From positions 7,502,001-7,566,000 of the forward strand of contig NZ_JAUSWV010000002.1 of NCBI RefSeq assembly GCF_030815485.1: 64,000 nt of DNA. The letters run 5' to 3'. Both the position numbers and the translations under genes were made by a program. Shown in pieces: positions 49,580-58,688 of the stretch (positions are counted from its first letter, which is position 1; each line of letters opens with the position of its first letter). The notes under the pieces are model-generated. The model was not told the origin of the DNA. It made no database searches and saw only the letters and a program-made list of their open reading frames with translations. The stretch comes from Streptomyces rishiriensis (lineage in GTDB: Bacteria; Actinomycetota; Actinomycetes; Streptomycetales; Streptomycetaceae).

Positions 49580-49863
49580 AGCCGCCCCCACGAGGCGATC
49601 GCGACCGGCCGCGCGTGGGGCCGCGGCTCAGCCTCAGCGACGCCGGCCGCACCGCGTGCGAACGGCGGGCGGCGTCGGCGGACCCGGACGGGAGCGTACG
49701 GCTCGCAGCGCCGACCACAGCAGCGCGACGGACGCGCGCCGGCCTGCCGCCGAAACCGGTACCGGCAGTGCGGACCGGGCCGGACGCGACCGCCCCCGCA
49801 CCGCTCGCACCGAGAACGTCCAGGTGAGCCGGGAAGTGACCTGGACCCCTGCGGTCCTCCTCC

Positions 49864-50229
49864 CTACTCGTCCCATGCCTGGATCATGGTCTGTTCGACG
49901 ATCTTGCCGTCCCGCAACGTGATCATCGACTCGGCGAGGACGCGCACGCCGTCCGGGTACCGGCAGGACTCGCTGAAGGCGGCGCGATCGCCCTGGACGA
50001 TGCACTCCTCCAGCTTGTGGGTCATGTCCCGGCTGTAGACGTCGTCGAGCATCCGGCCGATCTCGTCCCGGCCGTGCAGCACCTTGGGCCGGCTGGGCTG
50101 GGTGTTGTGGTCGATGACGTGTATCTCCGCGTCGTCGGCGTAGAGCGACAGCAAAGTCGTCGCAGTGCTTCCCTCCACGCCCGCGCGCAGCGTCTCGGTG
50201 TCGAAGGCGGAACCTGCCGCGGTACCCAT
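49864..50229 (-). CDS. SnoaL/NTF2-like protein
   Basis: A 121-residue protein from ATG 50229 with GGAGGTCACC upstream; residues further upstream in frame are rejected. SLYADDAEIHVIDHNTQPSRPKVLHGRDEIGRMLDDVYSRDMTHKLEECIVQGDRAAFSESCRYPDGVRVLAESMITLRDGKIVEQTMIQAW is the NTF2-like fold pattern of SnoaL-type cyclases and small ketosteroid-isomerase-like proteins. No polyketide genes are near, so it is more likely a general NTF2-like protein with an unknown small-molecule ligand. Confidence 0.85.
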   Translation of the reverse strand: MGTAAGSAFDTETLRAGVEGSTATTLLSLYADDAEIHVIDHNTQPSRPKVLHGRDEIGRMLDDVYSRDMTHKLEECIVQGDRAAFSESCRYPDGVRVLAESMITLRDGKIVEQTMIQAWDE

Positions 50230-50397
50230 GGTGACCTCCTGAGAGGGCCGCGGCCGAGGGGAGGTCGGCCGCCCGACCCTCACCTTCGAGGCTCCTCCGG
50301 CATGCCGGGCTCGGCAAGCGCAACCGGTGTCGTCCGCCTGTCGGGTGAGCGGCGCCGCCCACCCGTGTCCGCGAGGGCGCCACGGCGTTGCTCAGAC

Positions 50398-50694
50398 ATG
50401 ATCTCCACTCGACGCATCGCCGCAATCGCCGCACTCGCCGCCGGGGTCACGGGCTTCGCGGCGCCCCTGGCGAGCGCGGCCGACGCCCCGGCCGCCGGCC
50501 GAATCAACCCGATGTCCGTGCTGGACTCGCTCGCCACGAGCCAGATTCCCGCGGAGCACCGGGCCGACCTCCCGCCGGTCTCCCGGCAGCTGGGCGAGCT
50601 CAACAAGGTCGGTGGACTCCAGCAGCTGAACGAGTTGCACCAGGTCACCGACCTCGTCGCGCCGGTGACCGGGCTGCTGCCCGCGATCGGCTGA
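50398..50694 (+). CDS. Small secreted protein (98 aa), unknown function
   Basis: From ATG 50398 (MISTRRIAAIAALAAGVTGFAAPLASAADAP), a clear signal peptide cleaved near ASAAD at about residue 28. The mature ~70 residues have no Cys. They contain LPPVSRQLGELNKVGGLQQLNELHQVTDLVAPVTGLLPAIG, an amphipathic Leu/Val pattern with a hydrophobic C-terminus. Related small secreted proteins with VTxLVxPVTGLL endings occur in Streptomyces as unnamed proteins. The C-terminal rhythm resembles the core of the GG-leader peptide at 13958-14173. No strong ribosome site is visible. A terminator follows. Confidence 0.75.
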   Translation: MISTRRIAAIAALAAGVTGFAAPLASAADAPAAGRINPMSVLDSLATSQIPAEHRADLPPVSRQLGELNKVGGLQQLNELHQVTDLVAPVTGLLPAIG

Positions 50695-50713
50695 GCGTCT
50701 CACCCAGCCCCGC

Positions 50714-50743
50714 GGGGGCCGTCCGGACGACCGGGCGGCCCCC
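50714..50743. terminator. Bidirectional hairpin terminator
   Basis: GGGGGCCG (50714-50721) and CGGCCCCC (50736-50743) form an 8-bp GC stem between the convergent small secreted protein gene and the ABC exporter gene. Confidence 0.6.
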
Positions 50744-50761
50744 ACCCGCGTCCGGGCCCGG

Positions 50762-52516
50762 TCACTCGACCGTCGCCAGGAACTGCGTCGCCGCCAGCTC
50801 CGCGTAGAGCGGGTCGCCCGCCACGAGCTCGCGATGGGTCCCCACCGCGCGCACCCGGCCCGCGTCCATGACGACGATCCGGTCGGCCATCGTGACCGTC
50901 GACAACCGGTGCGCGACGACGAGGACGGTGGTCGTCCGGGAGACGTCGGCGACGGTGTCGCGCAGCGCCGCCTCGTTCACCGCGTCCAACTGGGAGGTCG
51001 CCTCGTCCAGGAGGAGCAGCCGCGGGCGGCGCAGCAGCGCACGGGCGATGGCCACCCGCTGCCGCTCGCCGCCGGACAGCTTCGTCCCGCGATGGCCGAC
51101 CAGGGTGTCCAGCCCCTGCGGCAGCTGTTCGACCAGGGTCTCCAGACGAGTCGTCTTCAGGACGCCCCGCACGGTGTCGTCTCCCGCCGACGGGTTCCCG
51201 AGCAGCAGGTTGTCGCGCAGCGAGCCCGACAGGACGGGGGCGTCCTGCTCGACGTAGCCGATGGAGGAGCGCAGCAGGGACAGGTCCCATTCCGCCAGTT
51301 CACGCCCGTCGAGGGCGATCGTGCCGGACTCGGGGTCGTAGAACCGCTCGATGAGCGAGAACACCGTGGTCTTTCCCGCGCCCGAAGGACCGACGAACGC
51401 GGTCATGCCCCGGGCCGGCACGGTGAACGTCACCCCGTGGTGGACGTACGGCAGGTCGTCGGCGTACCGGAACCGGACGTCGGCGAAGTCCAGCGAGGCC
51501 GGTTCGGCGGCGGGCGTGGGCAGCGGCCGGGGCCGGGACGCCGGCTCGGCGGGCAGCCGCAGGGCCTCCTGGATGCGGCTCAGGGCCGCCGAACCGGTCT
51601 GGTACTGGGTGATGGCGCCGACGACCTGCTGGATCGGCGACATCAGATAGAAGACGTACAGCAGGAACGCCACCAGCGTGCCGATCTCGATGGCGCCCGT
51701 CGCGACCCGTGCCCCGCCCACCGCGAGGACGGTGATGAAGGCCGTCTGCATGGCCAGCCCGGCCGTGTTGCCCGCGGCCGCCGACCACTTGGCGGCGCGC
51801 ACGCTCTGCCGCCAGGACTCCTCGGCCGCCGCGTGCAGCGTCGCCTCCTCGCGGTGCTCGGCGCCCGACGCCTTCACCGTGCGCAGCGCGCCGAGCACCC
51901 GCTCCAGCGAGGCGCCCATCACGCCGACCGCGTCCTGCGCCCGGCGGCTGGCCCGGTTGATCCGCGGCACGATCACGCCGAGGACGGTCCCCGCGCAGAG
52001 GATCACGGCCAGTGTGACCCCCAGCAGCACCGGGTCGACCAGGCCCATCATCGCGACGGTGGCGGCCAGCGTGAGCCCGCCGGTGCCGAGGCCCACCAGC
52101 GAGTCGGTGGTGACCTCGCGCAGCAGCGTCGTGTCGGAGGTGATGCGGGCCATGAGATCGCCGGGCTCGCTGCGGTCGACGGCCGTGATCCGCAGCCGCA
52201 GCAGGTACGAGGACAGCGCCCGCCGCGCGCCGAGCACCACCGACTCCGCGGTGCGCCGCAGCACGAAGGAACCGAGCGCGCCCACCGCCGAGTTGGCGAC
52301 GACCAGTGCCGTCAGCGCGAGCAACGCGCCGGATATCGACCGGTCGTGGCCCAGGTCGTCGATCAGCTTCCGGGCCACCAGGGGCAGGAGCAACCCCGTG
52401 GCGCCGGTGACGAGCGACAGCGCCGCACCCGCCAGCAAGGACCAGCGGTGGGGCCGTACGTAGTCGAGCAACAACCGCCACGGGGGCCGGCCGCCGGCGG
52501 TCTCTGCGATGGTCAC
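50762..52516 (-). CDS. ABC-type multidrug/lipid exporter half-transporter
   Basis: A 584-residue protein from GTG 52516 with AGGAG 5 bases upstream. The transmembrane domain (about 20-310) has six helices (WSLLAGAALSLVTGATGLLLPLVA, ALLALTALVVANSAVGALGSFV and others). The ATPase shows FVGPSGAGKTTVFSLIERFYDPESG, LSGGERQRVAIARALL and LLLLDEATSQLDAVNE, with VVAHRLSTV. It is a canonical MsbA/LmrA-like homodimeric exporter with no peptidase domain. Substrate is unknown. No co-transcribed gene is evident. Confidence 0.92.
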   Translation of the reverse strand: MTIAETAGGRPPWRLLLDYVRPHRWSLLAGAALSLVTGATGLLLPLVARKLIDDLGHDRSISGALLALTALVVANSAVGALGSFVLRRTAESVVLGARRALSSYLLRLRITAVDRSEPGDLMARITSDTTLLREVTTDSLVGLGTGGLTLAATVAMMGLVDPVLLGVTLAVILCAGTVLGVIVPRINRASRRAQDAVGVMGASLERVLGALRTVKASGAEHREEATLHAAAEESWRQSVRAAKWSAAAGNTAGLAMQTAFITVLAVGGARVATGAIEIGTLVAFLLYVFYLMSPIQQVVGAITQYQTGSAALSRIQEALRLPAEPASRPRPLPTPAAEPASLDFADVRFRYADDLPYVHHGVTFTVPARGMTAFVGPSGAGKTTVFSLIERFYDPESGTIALDGRELAEWDLSLLRSSIGYVEQDAPVLSGSLRDNLLLGNPSAGDDTVRGVLKTTRLETLVEQLPQGLDTLVGHRGTKLSGGERQRVAIARALLRRPRLLLLDEATSQLDAVNEAALRDTVADVSRTTTVLVVAHRLSTVTMADRIVVMDAGRVRAVGTHRELVAGDPLYAELAATQFLATVE

Positions 52517-52688
52517 GGGGCTCCTCGGGAGGTCGGGTGGCAGGCCTCAGGCTACGTCGGCCGCCGCGCCGTGCGGCCGGGAAGGGCGTGTCCGGGGCAG
52601 CGTCGGCCCTGCCGCCCGTGCTCTTACCGATCAGTCACGCGTAGGGTCGGCAGCGGGACGGACGACCGCCGACGAAAGGGGCAGCACC

Positions 52689-53774
52689 ATGCCGCAGGAA
52701 GTGCGCGCAGTGATCGCGCCGGGGAAGAACGAGCCGGTACGGGTGGAGACGATCGTGATCCCCGACCCCGGTCCCGGTGAGGCCGTGGTGCAGGTGCAGG
52801 CCTGCGGTGTCTGCCACACCGACCTGCACTACAAGCAGGGCGGGATCAACGACGAGTTCCCCTTCCTGCTCGGTCACGAGGCGGCGGGCGTCGTGGAGTC
52901 GGTCGGGGAGGGCGTCACCGACGTCGCTCCCGGCGATTTCGTGATCCTGAACTGGCGTGCGGTGTGCGGGCAGTGCCGGGCGTGCCTGCGCGGCAGGCCC
53001 TGGTACTGCTTCGACACCCACAACGCGAAGCAGCGGATGACCCTGACCGACGGCACCGAGCTGTCGCCGGCGCTGGGCATCGGGGCGTTCGCGGAGAAGA
53101 CCCTGGTAGCGGCCGGGCAGTGTACGAAGGTCGACGCGTCGGTGTCCGCGTCGGTGGCGGGGCTGCTGGGCTGCGGGGTGATGGCCGGTATCGGCGCGGC
53201 GATCAACACCGGCAACGTCGGCCGCGGCGACACGGTCGCGGTGATCGGGTGCGGCGGGGTGGGGGACGCGGCGATCGCCGGGTCCAACCTGGCCGGCGCC
53301 GCGAAGATCATCGCCGTCGACATCGACGACCGCAAACTCGAGACCGCCAGGAAGATGGGCGCCACGCACACGGTCAACTCCAGGAAGACCGACCCCGTCG
53401 AGGCGATCCGTGAGCTGACCGGCGGCTTCGGCGCGGACGTGGTGATCGAGGCGGTCGGCCGTCCGGAGACCTACAAGCAGGCCTTCTACGCCCGTGACCT
53501 GGCGGGCACGGTCGTCCTGGTCGGTGTGCCGACTCCCGAGATGAAGCTCGAACTGCCGCTGCTGGACGTCTTCGGGCGCGGCGGGGCGCTGAAATCCTCC
53601 TGGTACGGCGACTGTCTGCCCTCGCGTGACTTCCCGATGCTGATCGACCTTCACCTCCAGGGCCGCCTGGATCTCGGCGCGTTCGTGACCGAGACCATCC
53701 GACTCGACGAGGTGGAGCAGGCCTTCGAGCGGATGCACCACGGTGACGTCCTTCGTTCGGTGGTGGTGCTGTGA
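52689..53774 (+). CDS. mscR: S-(hydroxymethyl)mycothiol dehydrogenase
   Basis: A 361-residue zinc-dependent class III-like alcohol dehydrogenase from ATG 52689 with GAAAGGGG upstream. QACGVCHTDLHYKQGGINDEFPFLLGHEAAG has the catalytic-zinc Cys and His. CGQCRACLRGRPWYC holds the structural-zinc cysteines. VIGCGGVGDAAIAG is the NAD-binding loop. NAKQRMTLTDG and KSSWYGDCLPSRDFPMLIDL match the mycothiol-dependent formaldehyde dehydrogenase group of actinomycetes. It oxidises the formaldehyde-mycothiol adduct in formaldehyde detoxification. It is coupled to a metallo-beta-lactamase-fold hydrolase gene, the usual arrangement. Confidence 0.94.
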   Translation: MPQEVRAVIAPGKNEPVRVETIVIPDPGPGEAVVQVQACGVCHTDLHYKQGGINDEFPFLLGHEAAGVVESVGEGVTDVAPGDFVILNWRAVCGQCRACLRGRPWYCFDTHNAKQRMTLTDGTELSPALGIGAFAEKTLVAAGQCTKVDASVSASVAGLLGCGVMAGIGAAINTGNVGRGDTVAVIGCGGVGDAAIAGSNLAGAAKIIAVDIDDRKLETARKMGATHTVNSRKTDPVEAIRELTGGFGADVVIEAVGRPETYKQAFYARDLAGTVVLVGVPTPEMKLELPLLDVFGRGGALKSSWYGDCLPSRDFPMLIDLHLQGRLDLGAFVTETIRLDEVEQAFERMHHGDVLRSVVVL

Positions 53775-54403
53775 TGGCCGCGCGCATCGAACGCCTCGTC
53801 ACCTCCGGCCAGTTCAGCCTCGACGGCGGCACCTGGGACGTCGACAACAACGTGTGGATCGTCGGCGACGACCACGAGGCGATCGTCATCGACGCCGCGC
53901 ACGACGCCGACGCCATCCTGGCCGCCGTGGGTGGCCGCCGGCTGACGGCCATCGTGTGCACCCACGCCCACAACGACCACGTCTCCGCCGCGCCGGCCCT
54001 CGCCGACGCGACCGGCGCCACGATCTGGCTGCACCCCGACGACCTGCCGCTGTGGAAGCTCACCCACCCGGACCGCGAGCCCGACGCCCACCTGGCCGAC
54101 GGCCAGGTCATCGAGGCCGCCGGCACCGATCTGACCGTCCTGCACACTCCCGGGCACGCGCCCGGCGCGGTGTGTCTGCACGACCCCGGCCTCGGGGTGC
54201 TCTTCACCGGCGACACCCTCTTCCAGGGCGGACCGGGCGCCACCGGCCGCTCGTGGTCGCACTTCCCGACGATCATCACCTCGATCAGGGACCGGCTGCT
54301 CGCCCTGCCGCCCGAGACGAAGGTGCTGACCGGTCACGGCGACGGGACGACCATCGGCGCGGAGGCGCCGCATTTGGAGGAGTGGATCGCCCGGGGGCAC
54401 TGA
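53774..54403 (+). CDS. MBL-fold hydrolase partner of MscR
   Basis: A 209-residue protein. ATG 53774 overlaps the last base of the mscR stop; GTG 53771 is possible. The zinc motif CTHAHNDHVSAAP (H-x-H-x-D-H), HTPGHAPGAV (third His) and LFTGDTLFQGGPG (bridging Asp) are intact, with LTGHGDGTTIG as the last His motif. This is the glyoxalase II-like fold. As the constant neighbour of MscR in actinobacteria it is expected to hydrolyse S-formylmycothiol or a related thioester; that reaction is inferred from context. Confidence 0.9.
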   Translation: MAARIERLVTSGQFSLDGGTWDVDNNVWIVGDDHEAIVIDAAHDADAILAAVGGRRLTAIVCTHAHNDHVSAAPALADATGATIWLHPDDLPLWKLTHPDREPDAHLADGQVIEAAGTDLTVLHTPGHAPGAVCLHDPGLGVLFTGDTLFQGGPGATGRSWSHFPTIITSIRDRLLALPPETKVLTGHGDGTTIGAEAPHLEEWIARGH

Positions 54404-54542
54404 AGGCGAGCGCCGCACCGCGCCCGACCGGGTGACCCGGCGGGCGAATGGTGACAGGAGATGTCCGGCTTCCGCGCGATGCTCGTCCACGCCATCGATC
54501 CTTCGATGACGACACCGACGGAACACGCGCAGGAGGTCGGAC

Positions 54543-55457
54543 ATGTCCGGTCCGCTGGAAGGCAAGGTCGCCCTGGTCGCCGGGGCGACACGGGGCGCGG
54601 GACGCGGCATCGCCGTGGAACTGGGGGCGGCGGGGGCCACCGTCTACGTGACGGGACGCACCACCCGCGCCCGGCGCTCCGAGTCCGATCGCCCCGAGAC
54701 GATCGAGGACACCGCGGACCTGGTCACCGAGGCGGGCGGCCACGGCATCGCGGTGCCCACCGACCACCTCGACCCGGCCCGGGTCCGTGCCCTCGTCGAC
54801 CGCGTCGCGGACGAGCAGGGCCGCCTCGACGTCCTCGTCAACGACATCTGGGGCGCCGAGCACCTCTTCGCATGGGACACCCCGGTCTGGGAGCACGACC
54901 TCGACAACGGGCTGCGGCTGCTCCGGCTCGCCGTCGAGACCCACGCGATCACCAGCCACCACGCGCTGCCGCTGCTGCTGCGCCGGCCCGGCGGACTGGT
55001 CGTCGAGATGACCGACGGCACCACCGAGTACAACCGCGACACCTATCGCGTGAACTTCTTCTACGACCTCGCCAAGACGTCCGTCCTGCGGATGGCCTTC
55101 GCCCTCGGTCACGAACTCGGGCCGCGCGGCGCCACCGCCGTCGCGCTCACCCCCGGCTGGCTGCGGTCCGAGCTGATGCTCGAACAGTTCGGCGTACGCG
55201 AGGACAACTGGCGGGACGCCCTGGACCGCGTCCCGCACTTCGCCATCTCGGAGACACCCCGCTACGTCGGCCGGGCGGTCGCCGCCCTGGCCGCCGACCC
55301 CGACGTCGCCCGCTTCAACGGGCGGTCCCTGTCCAGCGGCGGCCTCGCCCCGGTGTACGGCTTCACCGACCTCGACGGCAGCCGGCCGGACGCCTGGCGG
55401 TACATGGTCGAGGTGCAGGACCCCGGGAAGGCGGCGGACACCACCGGCTACCGCTGA
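54543..55457 (+). CDS. SDR-family oxidoreductase
   Basis: A 304-residue short-chain dehydrogenase from ATG 54543 with CAGGAGGT upstream. VALVAGATRGAGRGIAVELG is the NAD(P)-binding TGxxxGxG-type loop with Ala in place of the first Gly neighbour, VYVTGRTTRARRS suggests NADPH preference, and LDVLVNDIWG takes the place of the usual NNAG. FYDLAKTSVLRM supplies the YxxxK catalytic pair. The NNAG change and the long C-terminus (DLDGSRPDAWRYMVEVQ) mark the DHRS1-like branch. Substrate is unknown. Confidence 0.9.
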   Translation: MSGPLEGKVALVAGATRGAGRGIAVELGAAGATVYVTGRTTRARRSESDRPETIEDTADLVTEAGGHGIAVPTDHLDPARVRALVDRVADEQGRLDVLVNDIWGAEHLFAWDTPVWEHDLDNGLRLLRLAVETHAITSHHALPLLLRRPGGLVVEMTDGTTEYNRDTYRVNFFYDLAKTSVLRMAFALGHELGPRGATAVALTPGWLRSELMLEQFGVREDNWRDALDRVPHFAISETPRYVGRAVAALAADPDVARFNGRSLSSGGLAPVYGFTDLDGSRPDAWRYMVEVQDPGKAADTTGYR

Positions 55458-55461
55458 GCGC

Positions 55462-55998
55462 TCAGGCGCCGGAGACCGGACCGGTCGGCCAGCGCGCCGG
55501 GTGCCCCGGCGGCAGTGCGAGATCCTCGCGTACGGCCGCGTAGTAGCCCTCACGGCCGGCCCGCTGCCGCTCCAGCAGCGCCTGCCAGGCCTGCGGGTCG
55601 TGCGTCCCCTCGCGCATGAACCGCTCCATGTCCATCACCGTGGTCACCCACACCCGCGCCCGCTCCACCACCTCCCGGCTGCCCAGCATGATCAGCGCCT
55701 CTCCGGCCGGGTCGCGTCCGTCGGTCGCCTCCGCGAGCAGCGGCTCGGCCAGGGCGGGGGACAGGGGATGCGGGTGCGGGTCGTTGCCGAGGTGGGAGGC
55801 GACGCGGTAGGTCAGGTTCACCGACCTCTTCAGCGCCCGCGCGTACTCGCCGTACACGCTCAGCCGCCGCTCCTCCCACCGGGCCGCCGTCTCGCGCCGG
55901 AACCGGGCCCCGTCGCTGCGCACGATCGCCAGGTACGAGCCGAGTGCGCCGACCACGACGCCGATGAGAGCGGGGAGTTGCTGGAGGAACGCGGTCAT
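55462..55998 (-). CDS. Membrane-anchored protein of unknown function (178 aa)
   Basis: From ATG 55998 (MTAFLQQLPALIGVVVGALGSYLAIVRSDGARFRRE); a single N-terminal membrane helix (about 10-28) is followed by a cytosolic helical domain. The domain is rich in Arg/Glu (ARWEERRLSVYGEYARALKRSVNLTYRVASHLG, MLGSREVVERARVWVTTVMDMERFMREG). The layout fits the small membrane-tethered coiled proteins found across Streptomyces without assigned role. An upstream in-frame extension to 56184 is rejected as arginine-rich. It ends 5 bases from the convergent SDR gene. Confidence 0.75.
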   Translation of the reverse strand: MTAFLQQLPALIGVVVGALGSYLAIVRSDGARFRRETAARWEERRLSVYGEYARALKRSVNLTYRVASHLGNDPHPHPLSPALAEPLLAEATDGRDPAGEALIMLGSREVVERARVWVTTVMDMERFMREGTHDPQAWQALLERQRAGREGYYAAVREDLALPPGHPARWPTGPVSGA

Positions 55999-56186
55999 CT
56001 CCGCACGAGCTCCGTCCTGTCGACGACGTGGTGGAGGCGCTGGACAGCCCGGACAGATGATGTCACTTGTCCTGCCCGCCGGGCGTCGGGCGGCGGGCGG
56101 CCGTGCAGAGTCCCACCGAGCCGACCGTCTCGTCCTGCGCGTCCGGGTCCGTCGGCAACCGCCGCGCCGTCCGCACGCCATCACGG

Positions 56187-57584
56187 TCAGTCAGGCAGCG
56201 TGGGCAGCGCCGAAGCGAGCGCCGCCAGCACGCGTTCACCGTCCGCCCGCGACGTGCGCCAGTTGCTGAACGCCGCCCGCAGCGCCGGCGCCCCGCCGTA
56301 CACCGTCGGGGTCAGGAACGCCTCCCCGGACGCGGCCACGGCCTCCGCGAGCGCGCCGACCCGCGTCTGCGTCGGATCGTCGGCGAGGGTGAAGCAGACG
56401 ACGTTCAGCCGCACCGGGGCCAGCAGCCGCAGCCCGTCCAGCGCGGCGACACCCTCGCCGAGCCGGGCCGCGAGATCCACGCTCCGCTCGACGATCTCGC
56501 GGTGCCCGGCCCGCCCGTAGGCCACCAGCGAGAACCACGCGGGCAGCGCCCGCAGCCGCCGTGAGTTCTCCGGCGTGAGATGGAGGAAGTCGGGCTCGCC
56601 GGTGGGCGGTCCGAGATACGGCGAGGCGTTGTGGAAGACCCGCACCTGGAGGTCACGGCGGCGGGTGAACTGCACGGCCGCGTCGTAGGGCACGTTGAGC
56701 CACTTGTGCAGGTCCACACAGACCGAGTCGGCCGCGTCGAGCCCGTCGACGAGATGCGCGTACGCGGGGGAGAGGGCGGCGAAACCGCCGAACGCGGCGT
56801 CCACGTGCAGCCAGAAGCCGTACCGCTCCTTCAGGGCCGCGATCGCCCGCAGATCGTCGAAGTCGACGGTGTTGACGGTGCCCGCGTTGGCCACGACCAC
56901 CGCCGGCCGCCCCTCCAGCGCGGCCAGCGCCGTCTCGAGCGCGTCGACGTCGACGGCCTCCCGGCCGTCGAGCACGGGCACCGGCCGCAGCCGGTCCCGG
57001 CCGATGCCCAGCACGGACAGCGCCTTGGCGACGCTGGAGTGCGGGCTGCCCGAGAGCACCTCCACGGGCCCCAGCGCGGCCGCGCCCTCCCGGGACACGT
57101 CCACCCCCAGGCGTTCGCCCAGCCACTCACGGGCGACGGCGAGGCCGACGGTGTTGGAGACGGTCGCGCCGGTCACGAACGCCCCGCTGTGCTCCTCGCC
57201 CAGCCCGAACAGCTCACGCAGCCAGGCGACCGTCTCCCTCTCCAGCGCCGCCGCCCACGAGCCGCCCGACCCGGAGACGTTCTGGTCGTACGCGCCGGTC
57301 AGCCAGTCCCCGGCCACCGACGCGGGCGTCGCCCCGCCCGTGACGAAGCCGAGGTAGCGCGGCCCGGCCGAGCCGGAGAAGCCGGGCGCCCAGTCCTCGG
57401 TGAACCGCGCGAGCGCGCCCTCGGCCCCGGCCCCCTCGCGGGGCAGGGCAGCCCGGTCGGGCGCCCGGTCGAGGCGGACCACCGGCCGCTCCGCCAGGCC
57501 GGTCACCTCACGGACGGCGACGTCACGGGCGGACTGGAGGAGCTGGGGAAGCCGGGCGAGATCGTCGGCGAGGATGCGATGCAT
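56187..57584 (-). CDS. PLP-dependent group II decarboxylase family protein
   Basis: A 465-residue protein from ATG 57584. The fold-type I PLP enzyme pattern is clear: GAFVTGATVSNTVGLAVARE (phosphate-binding), GSPHSSVAKALSVLG (ring-stacking His), LHVDAAFGGFAAL (PLP-nitrogen Asp) and SVCVDLHKWLNVPYDAAV (Schiff-base Lys). This is the aromatic-L-amino-acid/glutamate decarboxylase group. The acidic or aromatic substrate cannot be told from the motifs. It sits alone on the minus strand, with a divergent L,D-transpeptidase gene upstream. Confidence 0.92.
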   Translation of the reverse strand: MHRILADDLARLPQLLQSARDVAVREVTGLAERPVVRLDRAPDRAALPREGAGAEGALARFTEDWAPGFSGSAGPRYLGFVTGGATPASVAGDWLTGAYDQNVSGSGGSWAAALERETVAWLRELFGLGEEHSGAFVTGATVSNTVGLAVAREWLGERLGVDVSREGAAALGPVEVLSGSPHSSVAKALSVLGIGRDRLRPVPVLDGREAVDVDALETALAALEGRPAVVVANAGTVNTVDFDDLRAIAALKERYGFWLHVDAAFGGFAALSPAYAHLVDGLDAADSVCVDLHKWLNVPYDAAVQFTRRRDLQVRVFHNASPYLGPPTGEPDFLHLTPENSRRLRALPAWFSLVAYGRAGHREIVERSVDLAARLGEGVAALDGLRLLAPVRLNVVCFTLADDPTQTRVGALAEAVAASGEAFLTPTVYGGAPALRAAFSNWRTSRADGERVLAALASALPTLPD

Positions 57585-57816
57585 GAGGCGAACCTAGGAC
57601 GGGGAGACCGGCCGGCGCCGGATCCAATCGACGGGAAGTGGACCGGACGCCGTGCGCGGCCCTCTCGGAGGAAACGGAAGAGCGCGGGCATACCGGACGA
57701 ACTGGTCGGCAGGAGTTCACCGTTCTGTCACAGCCCGGACCGGACTACAACCGACGCCCGCCCAGCGCTGTCTAGTAGGGAGAGATCGCCACAGATGTGC
57801 CAGGGAGAGGGCAGCC

Positions 57817-58512
57817 ATGGGGGACATACGCAGACGAGGGGCCGTCGTGCTCGGGCTCACCGGCCTGATCGCGCCGTTGACGCTGGCGCTGGGGACCGCG
57901 CCGGCGCAGGCCGCGAGCTGTACGACGCAGGCCGGGCCGTACCAGAAGCAGGTGGAGAAGTTCCTCGGCCGGCCCGTGGACGGCAAGCAGTCGACCACCG
58001 ACTGCAAGGCCATCCGGGCCTTCCAGAACAAGCACGGCATCACCCCGAACATCGGCTACGCCGGGCCCGTCACCTGGGGCGTGATGGACCTCATGAACAA
58101 GCAGAAGGCGGTGGGCACCAAGCCCAACAAGGCCGGCAAGTGCCCGACCAACAAGGGCCGCATCGCCTGCGTCAACCTCACCCTCCAGATCAGCTGGATC
58201 CAGGACGGCAGCAAGCTCGTCTACGGCCCCGTCCCGGTCCGCACCGGCCGCAACGGGTACGAGACCCGCACCGGTCTGAAGAAGATCTACTGGCGGCACA
58301 TCGACCATGTGTCGAGCATCTACAACGTGCCGATGCCCTACAGCCAGTTCTTCGACGGCGGCCAGGCCTTCCATTCGGTCGGCCTGAGCATGTGGAACCC
58401 CCCGGGCTCCCACGGCTGCGTCAACATGACCACCACGACCGCCAAGAAGTACTGGTCGCTGCTGAAGAACGGCGACGACGTCTTCGTGTACGGCCGCAAG
58501 CCGGGCACCTGA
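57817..58512 (+). CDS. Secreted L,D-transpeptidase with peptidoglycan-binding domain
   Basis: A 231-residue protein from ATG 57817 with GGGAGAGGG upstream; the frame is open upstream without a better start. The signal peptide is MGDIRRRGAVVLGLTGLIAPLTLALGTAPAQA (cleaved at about 32). A peptidoglycan-binding-1-like segment follows (KFLGRPVDGKQSTTDCKAIRAFQNKHGI, GYAGPVTWGVMDL). The YkuD catalytic motif is HSVGLSMWNPPGSHGCVNM, with the His and the SHGC-V-N block. It forms 3-3 peptide cross-links in the cell wall. Confidence 0.92.
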   Translation: MGDIRRRGAVVLGLTGLIAPLTLALGTAPAQAASCTTQAGPYQKQVEKFLGRPVDGKQSTTDCKAIRAFQNKHGITPNIGYAGPVTWGVMDLMNKQKAVGTKPNKAGKCPTNKGRIACVNLTLQISWIQDGSKLVYGPVPVRTGRNGYETRTGLKKIYWRHIDHVSSIYNVPMPYSQFFDGGQAFHSVGLSMWNPPGSHGCVNMTTTTAKKYWSLLKNGDDVFVYGRKPGT

Positions 58513-58532
58513 GCCCCCCAGGTCGCCGAAGC

Positions 58533-58565
58533 GGCGTGGGCGCCCGGCCCTCCGGGCGTCACGCC
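58533..58565 (+). terminator. Hairpin terminator after the L,D-transpeptidase gene
   Basis: GGCGTGGGCGCCCGG (58533-58547) pairs with CCGGGCGTCACGCC (58552-58565) with one bulge and one wobble, loop CCCT, 20 bases after the stop. Confidence 0.6.
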
Positions 58566-58688
58566 TTGGGCGCGTCCCCATGCGCTCCGGAGGGGGCAGA
58601 TGGACGTGATCAGTGACACGTCCGTTATGTCCGATTCGTTCGTGATGACTCACGTGGTCTTCACTTCCGAAGCCGTAAGCTTCACGCC

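Noticed and set aside
50017..50397. Extended N-terminus for the small secreted protein, since the frame is open from 50017.
   Set aside because: The signal peptide begins exactly at ATG 50398, and the upstream residues are antisense shadow of the NTF2-like gene.
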